Shown here piece by piece: positions 45,694 through 55,360 of a stretch of 64,000 nt of DNA; position 1 is the first letter of the stretch; each line of letters opens with the position of its first letter. The position numbers and the translations under genes were made by a program. Below the pieces are notes generated by a model that saw only the letters and a list, made by a program, of their open reading frames with translations, was not told the DNA's origin and did no database searches. The stretch lies in the NCBI GenBank assembly GCA_051251725.1, contig JBPOFN010000005.1, positions 1 to 64,000 on the forward strand. Reading direction: 5' to 3'. Source of the stretch: JALZUE01 sp051251725 (GTDB lineage: Bacteria; Pseudomonadota; Gammaproteobacteria; Enterobacterales; Alteromonadaceae).

Positions 45694-45726
45694 AAAAGGA
45701 GAAGCAGTTAATGTTTCTCCTTTTTT
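45694..45726. terminator. Terminator between convergent genes
   Basis: AAAAGGAGAA (45694-45703) and TTCTCCTTTT (45715-45724) form a stem with a T run. It lies between the convergent lipoprotein and binding-protein-like genes. Confidence 0.9.
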
Positions 45727-45735
45727 ATGTTCAGA

Positions 45736-46587
45736 CTAATATTGCAGCCAAAGCTCTTTTCTATCAAGTGGGACACTTTTAGGTAATAAATGATTATTCA
45801 AATGAAATATTTTTCTTTTCTCAAGTTTGAGCTGGCTGACTAATGCGCCAAAATATTGATTAAATAGCTCATTCAATCGGCCATTTTTTACCATTATTTC
45901 CAATCCCAATTTAATATCAAAAGCCAGTCGTTCATTTTTCTTATTAACATAAAAATAGGAAGCGGTTGGATAACGAATCACGATATTAGGTTCAACAACA
46001 ACCTTCAGTTTATTAACACTTGAATAAATTTCTGTTTCCTTGCGAGCATGCAAGACAGAACGTGGAAAGTAATCAAAACGCTTATTATCGAGCATACGAA
46101 AAAGGCCGTCATAATCAGAACCTGGTACAATTTTCACCCCATTATGCTGGAGAATAATAGCATCGGTCCAAGAATGATATTGGCCAGCTCGAAACAGAGT
46201 AAATTGCTCAAAAGTATCAACATTTTTAAAGATATTGATATTGTCTTGATGAACTACCGCCAATCGCCAACCATTCAAACCTTTTAATAATGGCACTGGG
46301 ATCGCTAAATATTTTTCATCTCGTGCTTCAGTAGCGTACCCAGCAACAATATCGATATCGTTAAAACTACTTAAATAAGTAAAAGCGCGGTGGTGCGGTA
46401 TTTTAATCGGATATTTTTTAATTACCCGAATGCTCGATTCAGCATGCTTAAAAGCCTCTGATAATATTTCCATATAATATTTATCAAGCGAGACATCAGG
46501 CCCCATAAAGGTAACCTCTTCAGAAAAAACGTCTCGAGTACAAAATAAAATCATCAGTAGAGTAATAAAACGAAAAGAAATATGCAT
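45736..46587 (-). CDS. Periplasmic solute-binding-protein-like (paralog A)
   Basis: 283 residues with a signal peptide (ending DVFS-EE). The fold appears to be that of type 3 extracellular binding proteins: MGPDVSLDKYYMEILSEAFKHA, HHRAFTYLSSFNDIDIVAGYA, YHSWTDAIILQHNGVKIVPGSDYDGL, and ending DRKELWLQY. No ABC transporter gene is near. It shares long stretches with the gene at 53476-54336, which ends HRKELWLAY, so they are paralogs. They flank the ulvan module. It may be a periplasmic sensor rather than a transporter part. Confidence 0.7.
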   Translation of the reverse strand: MHISFRFITLLMILFCTRDVFSEEVTFMGPDVSLDKYYMEILSEAFKHAESSIRVIKKYPIKIPHHRAFTYLSSFNDIDIVAGYATEARDEKYLAIPVPLLKGLNGWRLAVVHQDNINIFKNVDTFEQFTLFRAGQYHSWTDAIILQHNGVKIVPGSDYDGLFRMLDNKRFDYFPRSVLHARKETEIYSSVNKLKVVVEPNIVIRYPTASYFYVNKKNERLAFDIKLGLEIMVKNGRLNELFNQYFGALVSQLKLEKRKIFHLNNHLLPKSVPLDRKELWLQY

Positions 46588-47045
46588 ATTTAATTTAGAG
46601 TCTATTGAGCTTTTAGAGTTAAATTTATTTAAATTAAAACGGGTTTAATCGCGATGCGAAGGCTGAGTAGTGTTGTGCTATTTAAAAAACGAATAACTAT
46701 GTATAAGTCCTTGTAAAATCCTCCTTTAAGCAGCACATCATTAAATTTTTTCGCTAATGATAAAAAGGGCGTTATCTCATGTTAACTTAGCCAACGACAC
46801 AACATTTGTTAAGTATAGGTTAATCTCTTAAATATACTTAACAAACTATTTACTTAGAAATAAAGCCAGTAGTGCCGAGCCTCAAAGCTTGCTTGTGATT
46901 GTGAATTCAATTGCTACGTCATTTTAAGATGTTTGCGGAAGTACAATATCGAATTAACTGATTGTAACTTTAAGGGCCGTTAAAATACTATTTTTTAATC
47001 TTAACTATTGTTATCCGCCCATAACATCATAACTGACTATTGTAG
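46588..47045. other. Intergenic region, nothing recognised
   Basis: About 460 AT-rich bases between paralog A and the frameshifted sulfatase. No reading frame, repeat or strong hairpin was identified. Confidence 0.5.
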
Positions 47046-48499
47046 CTAATATTTATCATTTTTCAGTATCTTACTTTTTAATATCGGCAGCATAACATTC
47101 ACTATTTCTGGATATTTAGCCGCGATATTTTTAGTTTCTTTACCTATGCTGTTATGATCATATAAAGCGACTTCTTGGTTAGCAAACAAGGTTAAGCGAT
47201 AGTTTTTCATTCTTAAGGTCGTGGCATTTTTTTGATATGAAAAGGCATAGTGACCTGCGCTATTAGGGTTATTGATTTGCGCAGTAAGTGATTCGCCATT
47301 TAGGCTTGCGGGCGCTGAAATACCGGTTAAAGCCGTTAACGTTGGGAAAATATCTGTCGCTTCAACCACAGCGTTAGTACTTTCCCCCGGCTTTGGCATG
47401 CCTGGGTAAGCAATAAGTAAGGGGGAGCGTAACGCTTCTTCAAAGAGATTATGTTTGCCCCATATCGCGTGCTCCCCTAAATTCCAACCATGATCCCCCC
47501 ACAACACCACAATGGTATTTTTATCTGCGCCGGTCGCTTTCAGCTGTTTTAATATTTTCCCTACTTGTGCATCGGCATAACTGACACTTGCAGCATAATG
47601 CCGACGGATTTGATTGGCAAAATCTTGATCGGTGATCGGATTTTTTCCCCACAAATTGTATTTCATAAATTCATCAGATTTATGCCAAGTAGACAAACCT
47701 TGTGGCTTATTCGGGTATGGGTTTTCCGGAAATTCAATCCCATCATACAAGTCTAAATAGCGTTTAGGTGCGCCAAAGGGTAAATGGGGTTTGATGATCC
47801 CGACAGCTAAAAAGAAAGGTTTCTCCGCGCTTGGCTAAGTAAATTCAGCTGCTTAATCGCCTCGTCGGTAATTAAACCATCAGGGTAGATATTATCACCG
47901 CCGCTAACCGCTTGGAATACATCCATGTCCTGAGGATTTTTTCGTACTTCGCCGTTAGCTAAACCATGCATCATTCCCATTGGCGAGTGCCATTCGCCAA
48001 CTGGCATTAAATGCCGAGTCCAAGCGTTTGGCATTTCCACTTTGTTCACGTCATGCCAATTTTTACCGCCCAGCCCACCGGGATGATGAGAAACCTTACC
48101 CACTGAAACCGTGGTATAGCCCTGTTGTTTAAACCATTGTGGCATGCTGACCGGAACATTTTTATCTCCGGCTAAAATCGCGTTGCCACGTAAAATCAGG
48201 GCATTATTTTGTGGCGGACCATAACGTCCTGTCAACATAGAATACCGTGAAGGGCCGCAGCTTGGCGCGTTAACATATTGATTTAAAAATACGCGACTAT
48301 TTTTTGCTAACTCATCAATATTAGGAGAATGGATATGGCTCGCGCCAAATGATTTTAATTCAGGCCTTAAATCATCGATGATCAAAAACAAAACATTTTT
48401 GACTGGCTCATTTTTAACTAAAGGAGCAATAGCTTTATTTTGATAAGTACAGGCAAGCAAGCTCAAAAGGACAATAGAAATCAGTAACAAATGTTTCAC
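47046..48499 (-). pseudogene. Iduronate-2-sulfatase-like lipoprotein sulfatase, 1-nt frameshift
   Basis: Two frames form one sulfatase. The first (47807-48499) has a lipoprotein signal (LLAC), metal-binding LFLIIDDLRPELKSFG and an intact active-site CGPSR at C81, and stops after LLSQARRNLSF. The second (47046 to about 47825) continues as EKPFFLAVGIIKPHLPFG, WGDHGWNLGEHAIWGKHN and a normal C-terminus. Adding one base near 47823-47830 restores a 484-residue protein. The type is close to sulfatases that act in ulvan breakdown. It lies downstream of the ulvan-lyase-type gene. Whether the lost base is a sequencing error or a real mutation is unknown; as written, the enzyme lacks its C-terminal half. 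Confidence 0.88.
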
Positions 48500-48526
48500 A
48501 AAAACGCTCCGGCAATAACAAATAAT

Positions 48527-48609
48527 GTCGGCCTATTCTACGCTGAGTTAATAGGCCGACCATGAATAACTTATCGATATAACACACGACACCGCTAATT
48601 ATCATGGTC
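48527..48609. other. Nested inverted repeats between lyase and sulfatase genes
   Basis: GTCGGCCTATT (48527-48537) pairs with AATAGGCCGAC (48550-48560); GACCATGA (48558-48565) pairs with TCATGGTC (48602-48609). They lie in the leader of the sulfatase and the 3' end of the lyase transcript, without T runs. They could stabilise or process the mRNA, or bind a regulator. Confidence 0.7.
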
Positions 48610-48643
48610 GATGTCTGTTATAAAAAGGAAGCAAAGTGTTAAC

Positions 48644-50152
48644 TCATAAGCTTTTTGGGTTTACTTGCATCATCACTTTGGTGTCGATGTTTTGATAAGA
48701 AACATAGCGACCTTTCATCCAAAGCAAATACAAATCATCAGAGTCATTGTTAATAGGAATAATCGGCCTGAGGTTATCTTCAGCCGAGTTACTCGTTAAC
48801 GGTGCCCAAGTCCACTTACCATTCTCTTTACGTATGCCTTTATATAATTCCCAATGGCGTTTATTGTCGCTACGGCTAATCAATGGCTGACCAGTTACTG
48901 GGTCGGCATTGGTTGAAATAATCATACTATTTTTGTTACTTGGGTCAAGCGCAGCTAGGCCAGTGTAATCTTGTTCACGATCATACAAGCGCGACCCCGC
49001 ATAAGCGATTTCGTCTACTTTCCAAGTCGAGTTTTTACCAAATTGCCACCACTTAGACTGTTGTAAATTAGCATAGTAGTAACGCATATCATCGCCATGT
49101 TTTTCACCTTGATGTCGATTTTTCTGACCGTCATTCACTTGTACAGAAATTACCGTGTAAGGATTACCGTCTGGGTCTAAATGTAAATCAACAGTCCACG
49201 CCACATTATTTTCTCCACCTTGATAAACTTTAGTTAGTTTATCTGTCGTTAATGGCCCTTCGTTCAAGTCATGTACTTGTTTATGGTAGCTATTAAACAC
49301 TTTGCCATTTTTTAAATAACCGTGATAAATACTATTATTGAACACTCTAGGGTGCTGCTCGGTGGTAACAAAATGAATTTCGTCTTTGTTGTTTGATATG
49401 TACTTAACATAAGGTCGCCCTTGGTTAGCAATAAAGTGTTGGCCTTTACTCCATGTTTTGCCGTTATCGTCAGAGATATCAAAGCTTGGGTTAAAGTTAA
49501 TACCACGGTAAAAGTTATAAATTCGACCTTTCCCTTGGTTTTCAGCACTTAGTCGAAACAAGTTGGCGTAGGTAATTTTATCTTTTCGGGTCATGTCGAT
49601 TTCTGGTAACCACTGATCGTCTTTTGCCTGAAGTGCTGGTGACAGCATTCTGTAACGTATTTTTCTATCAGCATTATGTTTTGAATAAATAGCTAAAATA
49701 TCGTTATTTGGTAAGGCAAGCAGCGCCGGCACATTGTGATCATCATCTTGCAAACCGTCATGCATAACATTAACCACTGCGGGATGTGAATGATCCAGCG
49801 GATAACGAGCAACTTCGATATTGCCGCCGCGCTCAGCGCCATTTGTACCTAATTTACTGGCAACTGAGCCAACATAAAGCTGACCATTATGAATAACAGC
49901 GCGCTCGTCTTGAAACCAGCACCAAGCAGCATTATCGTTAATGATAATCGGAGATGAGTTTTCTGCCGGCGCCGCGTGTGTATTTAAAGTAAAAAATGCG
50001 AATAACAGCAAAGGTTGTGGCAGAAGGCATTGGTAAATAATTCGAAAATACTTCAGTAAATTAAGCTTACCAACACTATGACTATCCGCATGTGACTTTT
50101 GGGTGTTCCTGTCACTGTTTTCGTTAAGGGTAAGGATATATTTCATTTGCAT
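48644..50152 (-). CDS. Ulvan lyase-like BNR-4 propeller enzyme (PL24/PL25 type)
   Basis: 502 residues. A long N-terminal lead of about 35 residues precedes a signal peptide (QPLLLFAFFTLNTHA-AP). The body is a seven-bladed BNR-4 propeller: DNAAWCWFQDERAVIHNGQLYVGS, DGLQDDDHNVPALL with H139, YSKHN with H159, and DNGKTWSKGQHF. The two histidines are 20 residues apart, as expected for the His-His catalytic arrangement of PL24/PL25 lyases, which cut ulvan at glucuronate. I could not decide between the two families. It sits with a GH105 hydrolase and a sulfatase, a typical ulvan set. Confidence 0.65.
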   Translation of the reverse strand: MQMKYILTLNENSDRNTQKSHADSHSVGKLNLLKYFRIIYQCLLPQPLLLFAFFTLNTHAAPAENSSPIIINDNAAWCWFQDERAVIHNGQLYVGSVASKLGTNGAERGGNIEVARYPLDHSHPAVVNVMHDGLQDDDHNVPALLALPNNDILAIYSKHNADRKIRYRMLSPALQAKDDQWLPEIDMTRKDKITYANLFRLSAENQGKGRIYNFYRGINFNPSFDISDDNGKTWSKGQHFIANQGRPYVKYISNNKDEIHFVTTEQHPRVFNNSIYHGYLKNGKVFNSYHKQVHDLNEGPLTTDKLTKVYQGGENNVAWTVDLHLDPDGNPYTVISVQVNDGQKNRHQGEKHGDDMRYYYANLQQSKWWQFGKNSTWKVDEIAYAGSRLYDREQDYTGLAALDPSNKNSMIISTNADPVTGQPLISRSDNKRHWELYKGIRKENGKWTWAPLTSNSAEDNLRPIIPINNDSDDLYLLWMKGRYVSYQNIDTKVMMQVNPKSL

Positions 50153-50356
50153 GTGAGATTTCTCTGATAATAAGTTCTTAATTCCACGCTAGTTACTAGC
50201 CTTTCATTTCTCAGCATTAATTTCTAAGCTTTCTTTTCTGTGCTGTGCAGTGCTGTGATTGAACTAGGCTTTAACCGGCTATTTAACAATGGTAATTAAA
50301 TAACCTGTTAACTAATGTGCTAATTATTACGTTAATAAATTTGTTAAAAAATATGA

Positions 50357-51589
50357 TTATTGTTTCTTCGCATATTCCAAAGTTAACAACGCAGAGCTGT
50401 GTTTAATCGCGTCATCAAGACTTGCAGAATCTTCAATATCAGGCTGTTTATCACCGGCTAGCATTTTATAAATTTCTGCGCCTGCCGCCAGAAATGCCCC
50501 ACTGCCGTACACTTCACTTTTATCCGCCCATGCTTCCCCTGGTTCAGCGCCAATAGGTTGAACAAAACCTAACATGCCTTCAGGTGTTATATGACGAGTT
50601 AACGATTGCCAAGATTTTTCAATAACCGGTAAATATTCTGATTTATCTAACAAGCCGTTATTAATGCCCCAGGCAAAGCCAAAGGTAAAAAATGAAGTAC
50701 CTGAAGTTTCAGGCGTTGGGTAACTTTTTGCGTCAAGTAAACTCATCGCCCAATGGCCTTCGACCGTTTGGAGCGCCTTCAAAGCGGGGGCCATTTTTAA
50801 ATAAATCGCTTTAAAATAATTGTACGCTGGGCTATCAACTTCTAGTTCATCCATAATGAGCGTAAGACCACCAAAAACCCAACCATTTCCACGTGACCAA
50901 AATACTTTTTCACCATGAACTAATTGTCCTATATAGCTATTATCACGATAGTACAGTGACTCATCCGCATCAAATAAATGCTCTGTAGTGGCTTGAAACT
51001 CAGCTATCATCCAATCGACATAACTTGTATCACCGGTAATTTTTGCAAGTTTTGCCCACACTGGCGGGCCCATAAATAAGGCGTCACACCATGTCCAGCG
51101 CTGCATATTTGTGTACTTATTAAGTTCTATCGGCTGTTGGCTAGGATTTTCACGAATAAAATCGATACTTTGTTTGGTCCGCTCAATCATTTTTGGATCT
51201 TGATATTGTTTATATAAATCAAGATACAATTGACCTACCACATGATCATCCGCCATATAGGGACGCCAGTGAAGCTGCCAATTACCTTGCTCAGCGATAT
51301 ATTTCAGCCACTCGATATAACGTGAGTCTTTAGATAACTTTGCCCACTTATGCATACCTACGTACAAGGCGCCGTTGGTCCAATCTCTGATATGGTGAGG
51401 CTCTTTGTGGCCGCTGTAAGTGTCTCTAAAATGTTTAATTTGCCAATCAGCAACACTTTGCAGCGAACTCGCGACTTGATTAGCATCAAGCTCATTTTTA
51501 TCGCTACTTTTGAAATAAAGCATTCCAACAATTAGTGCTAGCGCACTGAGTAATATAATTATTTTTTTCATCTTAACGGTAAATCCCAT
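50357..51589 (-). CDS. GH105 unsaturated uronyl hydrolase (ulvan oligosaccharide)
   Basis: 410 residues. An N-terminal membrane anchor or signal (KKIIILLSALALIVGMLYF) precedes the alpha/alpha barrel of GH105 (YteR-like): IRDWTNGALYVGMHKWAK, then the catalytic-aspartate motif WTWCDALFMGPPVW near residue 168, and VFWSRGNGWVFGGL. These enzymes remove the unsaturated sugar left by a lyase. Together with the lyase-like gene just downstream this suggests a working ulvan route. The start could be the Met at position 7 (51571); no clear ribosome-binding site favours either. Confidence 0.85.
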   Translation of the reverse strand: MGFTVKMKKIIILLSALALIVGMLYFKSSDKNELDANQVASSLQSVADWQIKHFRDTYSGHKEPHHIRDWTNGALYVGMHKWAKLSKDSRYIEWLKYIAEQGNWQLHWRPYMADDHVVGQLYLDLYKQYQDPKMIERTKQSIDFIRENPSQQPIELNKYTNMQRWTWCDALFMGPPVWAKLAKITGDTSYVDWMIAEFQATTEHLFDADESLYYRDNSYIGQLVHGEKVFWSRGNGWVFGGLTLIMDELEVDSPAYNYFKAIYLKMAPALKALQTVEGHWAMSLLDAKSYPTPETSGTSFFTFGFAWGINNGLLDKSEYLPVIEKSWQSLTRHITPEGMLGFVQPIGAEPGEAWADKSEVYGSGAFLAAGAEIYKMLAGDKQPDIEDSASLDDAIKHSSALLTLEYAKKQ

Positions 51590-51925
51590 CTGCTATTTAT
51601 AGTTTATGCTGCGTTATTAAAATCATAGCCTGTACGGCTAAGAGCCGTTAATTGCCATAACAAGCCCATAAACCTCAGCAAAATAAATATTGTTATTGGT
51701 CTCAATATTTTTTGTGTATTTGTGTTTTGGTTTTATGGGTAATGACAATAAACGAATAACGCGCTTATTATTTAAGATGGTTAGTTGTATAAAAAAAGGG
51801 GGCTGAGCACCTTTAAAATAGTATTTCGTCCAACTAAAAAATAGTGAACAACAAACACAAACCCTTTTAAATCAAAAGCTTAATTACTTTCACTAGGCAT
51901 AGATAGAAAAAAAATCGTGGCACTT
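51590..51925. other. Intergenic region upstream of GH105
   Basis: About 335 AT-rich bases that should hold the GH105 promoter and possibly the binding site of the 7TM-AraC regulator. No repeat or operator could be singled out. Confidence 0.5.
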
Positions 51926-53245
51926 TTATCTTATTGATTGCTGGAACATCACTGGCGTCTGTCCGGTCGATTTTTTAAATACCGTACTAAAATAGTTTGA
52001 ATTATTAAAACCAACGGCAAAGGCAGTGTCGGTAACCGTGTGCTCTTTTAACAAATTTTTAGCCACTTCTATGCGGCGATTAGTTAAAAATTGATTGACT
52101 GTTTTTGTTGTTAGCTTTTTAAACTCACGCATCAAATAAGAACGGCTAACATTAAACTGACTCGCAAGTTGATCAATCTCGATATTCTCTTGGTAATTAT
52201 CAGTAAGATATTTTTTTACTCTTTCAATGCGCTGATTAGGTATCTCTGAAATGATTTTTGACAGCCCAACCACTTCATCGCGCGCAATTTTTCTTAATAC
52301 GTTGGTATCTATTACTTGTTCAATCGCTTTTTCTTGCTGCGAATAACGACTCAATAAATGATCGCTATCACCACCCGCTTCAATCGTATTGTCGGTTAAG
52401 CGACTTAATATTTCACGTAAACGGTGTTTATAAATGGTGAGGTTATTCGAAGATAAATGTTCTATTTCACTTAAGAGCTTTTCAACTTCGTCATCCCCTA
52501 ATTGATTACCTGACTGCGCAAGTTCGTAAAGCTCATCTTTTAATAAGCCCACTTTACCTTTCATTTCATTAATATCTTTAAATAGCACCCATGCCCAGCA
52601 AAGTGCCGGCACAATAGAACCGGCATAATAAATCCAATAATTTTCCCACCAATAACTACCAGCAGCAAACAGCAAACCAAAAATTAACGCGCCCAAAAGC
52701 ACCACTAAGTCTTTAATACCTTTAGAGTAAATAAGTGCTTTAACAAAAAAGTAACTATAAGGAATTACCGATAACACCATCACGGCTAAAAACTGGATCT
52801 GGTTATGACTAATATTAACAAGAGCGGTTATTTGCTCGGCCAAAGCAGGTGATATAAACACTCTGCGCTGAACATCTAAGGTAACAAAGTAACAAACACT
52901 AAAGATGATACCGACAATGTATGGCGCTACATATAAAAAGTAAGATTTTTTAATACCGGTATATATTGCACTAGCAACAATAAGCGACGGCATACCGATT
53001 GAAAAAAGTAAAAAAACTCGAGTATATAAAATAGAACTCGCGCTCTGGTAATCGACAAACTCTTCAGCGGCCCGACCAATTAAAAACAAGATCACGGTTG
53101 CAATAAAACAAAAATACCATTTATAGAGTGCTGATATTCTTTTGCGAACAATAGTGAAATATATTAATACCATAACCAGCAACTGTGCTGATATAAAAGG
53201 CATCATAATGAATTTAAACGCAGGTTCAAGCGCTAACAATGTCAT
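51926..53245 (-). CDS. 7TM membrane-bound AraC-family regulator
   Basis: 439 residues. About seven transmembrane helices lie in residues 12-225 (for example FISAQLLVMVLIYFTIV, VVLLGALIFGLLFAAGSYW), followed by a coiled linker and a C-terminal AraC/XylS double helix-turn-helix (about 335-439: IDQLASQFNVSRSYLMREFKK, VTDTAFAVGFNNSNYFSTVFKKSTGQTP). This is a one-component regulator tied to the membrane. Its location beside the GH105 and lyase genes suggests it switches them on upon sensing an oligosaccharide or other signal; that is inference. Confidence 0.85.
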   Translation of the reverse strand: MTLLALEPAFKFIMMPFISAQLLVMVLIYFTIVRKRISALYKWYFCFIATVILFLIGRAAEEFVDYQSASSILYTRVFLLFSIGMPSLIVASAIYTGIKKSYFLYVAPYIVGIIFSVCYFVTLDVQRRVFISPALAEQITALVNISHNQIQFLAVMVLSVIPYSYFFVKALIYSKGIKDLVVLLGALIFGLLFAAGSYWWENYWIYYAGSIVPALCWAWVLFKDINEMKGKVGLLKDELYELAQSGNQLGDDEVEKLLSEIEHLSSNNLTIYKHRLREILSRLTDNTIEAGGDSDHLLSRYSQQEKAIEQVIDTNVLRKIARDEVVGLSKIISEIPNQRIERVKKYLTDNYQENIEIDQLASQFNVSRSYLMREFKKLTTKTVNQFLTNRRIEVAKNLLKEHTVTDTAFAVGFNNSNYFSTVFKKSTGQTPVMFQQSIR

Positions 53246-53475
53246 AAAACCTTTCCCGTGTAAGCTTAAATTTAAACATCAAAACACCACAGCCTGACTA
53301 CAATATCTGTAAATGCTATCAGACCAATTAGCAAACTGCTATGACAAATTATTAACTACGCGTCAAAATAACTAACAACGAAAATCAGTAATAATAGTAC
53401 TATTGATTCCTTGAAAAGTGATTTCCTGTTTTTGATGTTCAAGGGGATATGCACTGAAGAGTATTGAACTCACAA

Positions 53476-54336
53476 TTAATAAGCTAACCATAACTCTTTT
53501 CGATGTAATGGCACACTTGCAGGTAGTAGCGGGTTAATTAAATCAATAACCTGACGCTTTTCCTTTCTTACTTGCTCAATAATATCGCCATAATGCCGAA
53601 AAAATATTTTATCGAATATACCATTACTAATAATAGCTTCGAACCCTTGCTTTAGTTCGTTAGCTAATTGGATGTTCTCTTTATTAACATAAAAATAAAA
53701 CGCTGTTGGATAACGAATTAAGATATGCGGCTCAACAGTTACCGCTAATTTATGAGGTTTACTAGCAAAGCGCGCCACTTCATTTGTAATTTCAATGACT
53801 GAACGAGGGAAGTAATGAAAGCGCTTATTATCCAGCATATAATAAAGCCCTTTAAAATCAGAGCCCTGGACTGGTTTTATACCGTTAAACTGTAATATTT
53901 TGACATCGGTCCAGGCATGATATTGCCCTGGTAAATAGGTTTTAAAGTGCTCGATAGAATCTAGGTTTTGAAACAGGTTAATATTGTCTTTATGGATAGC
54001 AGAGATTCGCCAGCCATTCAGGCCTTTTAATACCGGCGTTTGAATCGCTAAATACTTTTCTTCGCGCTCTTGCGTTGCATAACCTAAAACAATATCAATA
54101 TCTCGTTTTTCACCAAGAAATAAAAATGCACGGTGATGAGGTAATACTTTGTCATACCTTTTAATTTGAAGTTCGTGGTTAGCTGAATGCTTAAATATTG
54201 CTTCGAGCAATTCGGTACTATATCCGTCGCGCGCAGCACTTAACCCCATATAAGTGATTTCTTTTGCTTCTGTACAAGCAATAAACAGTAATGAGAAACT
54301 AATGATGCGAAAAAAAAATGGCATATACCTACTCAA
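53476..54336 (-). CDS. Periplasmic solute-binding-protein-like (paralog B)
   Basis: 286 residues with a signal peptide (ending TEA-KE). It has the same plan as the gene at 45736-46587: MGLSAARDGYSTELLEAIFKHS, LPHHRAFLFLG, DIDIVLGYATQEREEKYLAI, LKGLNGWRISAIHKDNINLF, YFPRSV and ending HRKELWLAY. The two are clearly homologous along their whole length and lie in the same direction. No ABC transporter is nearby, so a sensory role is possible. Function is unknown. Confidence 0.7.
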   Translation of the reverse strand: MSRYMPFFFRIISFSLLFIACTEAKEITYMGLSAARDGYSTELLEAIFKHSANHELQIKRYDKVLPHHRAFLFLGEKRDIDIVLGYATQEREEKYLAIQTPVLKGLNGWRISAIHKDNINLFQNLDSIEHFKTYLPGQYHAWTDVKILQFNGIKPVQGSDFKGLYYMLDNKRFHYFPRSVIEITNEVARFASKPHKLAVTVEPHILIRYPTAFYFYVNKENIQLANELKQGFEAIISNGIFDKIFFRHYGDIIEQVRKEKRQVIDLINPLLPASVPLHRKELWLAY

Positions 54337-54766
54337 AATAGCGGGGTAAATAACAGCTTAGATTATATTATTTAACCCAACTCGGTTTAACGGATTGTTA
54401 ACTATTTGGTTTATATGATAATTAATAACCTTCCGCTAAAAAAAGAAATCACAATTTACCTTTAAATACCTCAATGACGAAATATTCGTTGTTATCGGCA
54501 TTTTTGAGAACCAATAACGCAGATAGGCACGTAAATAGCTATATTGAGCAAAATAACTTAAGCCAAGCAGAGCTTATTTAATCATCACTAAAGCACATAT
54601 TTAACCTAGCTAATTTTTGATAAAGGTATTGGTCTGTTTAGCCCACATACTCGTTATAAACCAATGATCACGAGCAATATTATTAATCATCAGATTTAAG
54701 TATATTAGACTAGACGTATAAACGCTAAACTGCAGCTTAATTAAAACTATAAACACAGGACGTAAA
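54337..54766. other. Divergent intergenic region, nothing recognised
   Basis: 430 AT-rich bases between paralog B and the DUF2059 gene. It must contain both promoters, but I could not define motifs. Confidence 0.5.
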
Positions 54767-55267
54767 ATGAAAAAACTAACTTTAGGGCTTTGTATCTCGC
54801 TATTTATCTCTCTTCAAACTCACGCTTTAGAAGCAGATAAAAAACAACTTATCGATACTTTATTAGAGCAAACCGGGCAATCTGCCGTTGCCGTTGGTCA
54901 GCAGTTTTCGAATGCCTTTGTGCAAAACATGACCATGATATTAAAAGACACGAATCCAGATATTGAGCCAAAAGCCTACGATTATATGGAAGAAGAAATA
55001 ACGAGAGTAATTAACGAAGAATTGGTAATAAATAAAGGTTTAGCCCAATTAATGTACCCTATTTATGACAAGCATTTTAGTAAAGAAGAACTACAAAAAA
55101 TGATTGATATTAATAATACACCTTTCGGTAAAAAAGTGATTAAAGTAATGCCTTTGATCACACAAGAAGGTATGCAAGCCGGTCAGCAATTAGGGATGGC
55201 GCTGGGGCCAAAAATTCAACAGCGAATTCAAGCAAGACTAGCTGCAGAAGGTATTAAATTAAAATAA
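54767..55267 (+). CDS. DUF2059 exported protein
   Basis: 166 residues with a signal peptide (ending HALE). The mature part is helical and has the DUF2059 pattern: LIDTLLEQTGQSAVAVGQQFSNAF near the start and YPIYDKHFSKEELQKMIDINNTPFGKKVIKVMPLITQEGMQAGQQL. Found in many gammaproteobacteria, with no known biochemical function. It stands alone and ends before a hairpin terminator. Confidence 0.85.
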   Translation: MKKLTLGLCISLFISLQTHALEADKKQLIDTLLEQTGQSAVAVGQQFSNAFVQNMTMILKDTNPDIEPKAYDYMEEEITRVINEELVINKGLAQLMYPIYDKHFSKEELQKMIDINNTPFGKKVIKVMPLITQEGMQAGQQLGMALGPKIQQRIQARLAAEGIKLK

Positions 55268-55297
55268 GCCGTATCGGGAAAGCTAAAATTTTAAATG

Positions 55298-55327
55298 CCC
55301 AATAAACATCCATGCTTATTGGGTTTT
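55298..55327. terminator. Terminator between convergent genes
   Basis: CCCAATAA (55298-55305) and TTATTGGG (55316-55323), followed by TTTT, between the DUF2059 and TPR genes. Confidence 0.88.
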
Positions 55328-55360
55328 AGGTTTACTGATGATGTTCCAAGTAATAATCAC

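Noticed and set aside
45736..46587. ABC transporter substrate-binding subunit
   Set aside because: No permease or ATPase gene is near either paralog, so transport is not claimed.
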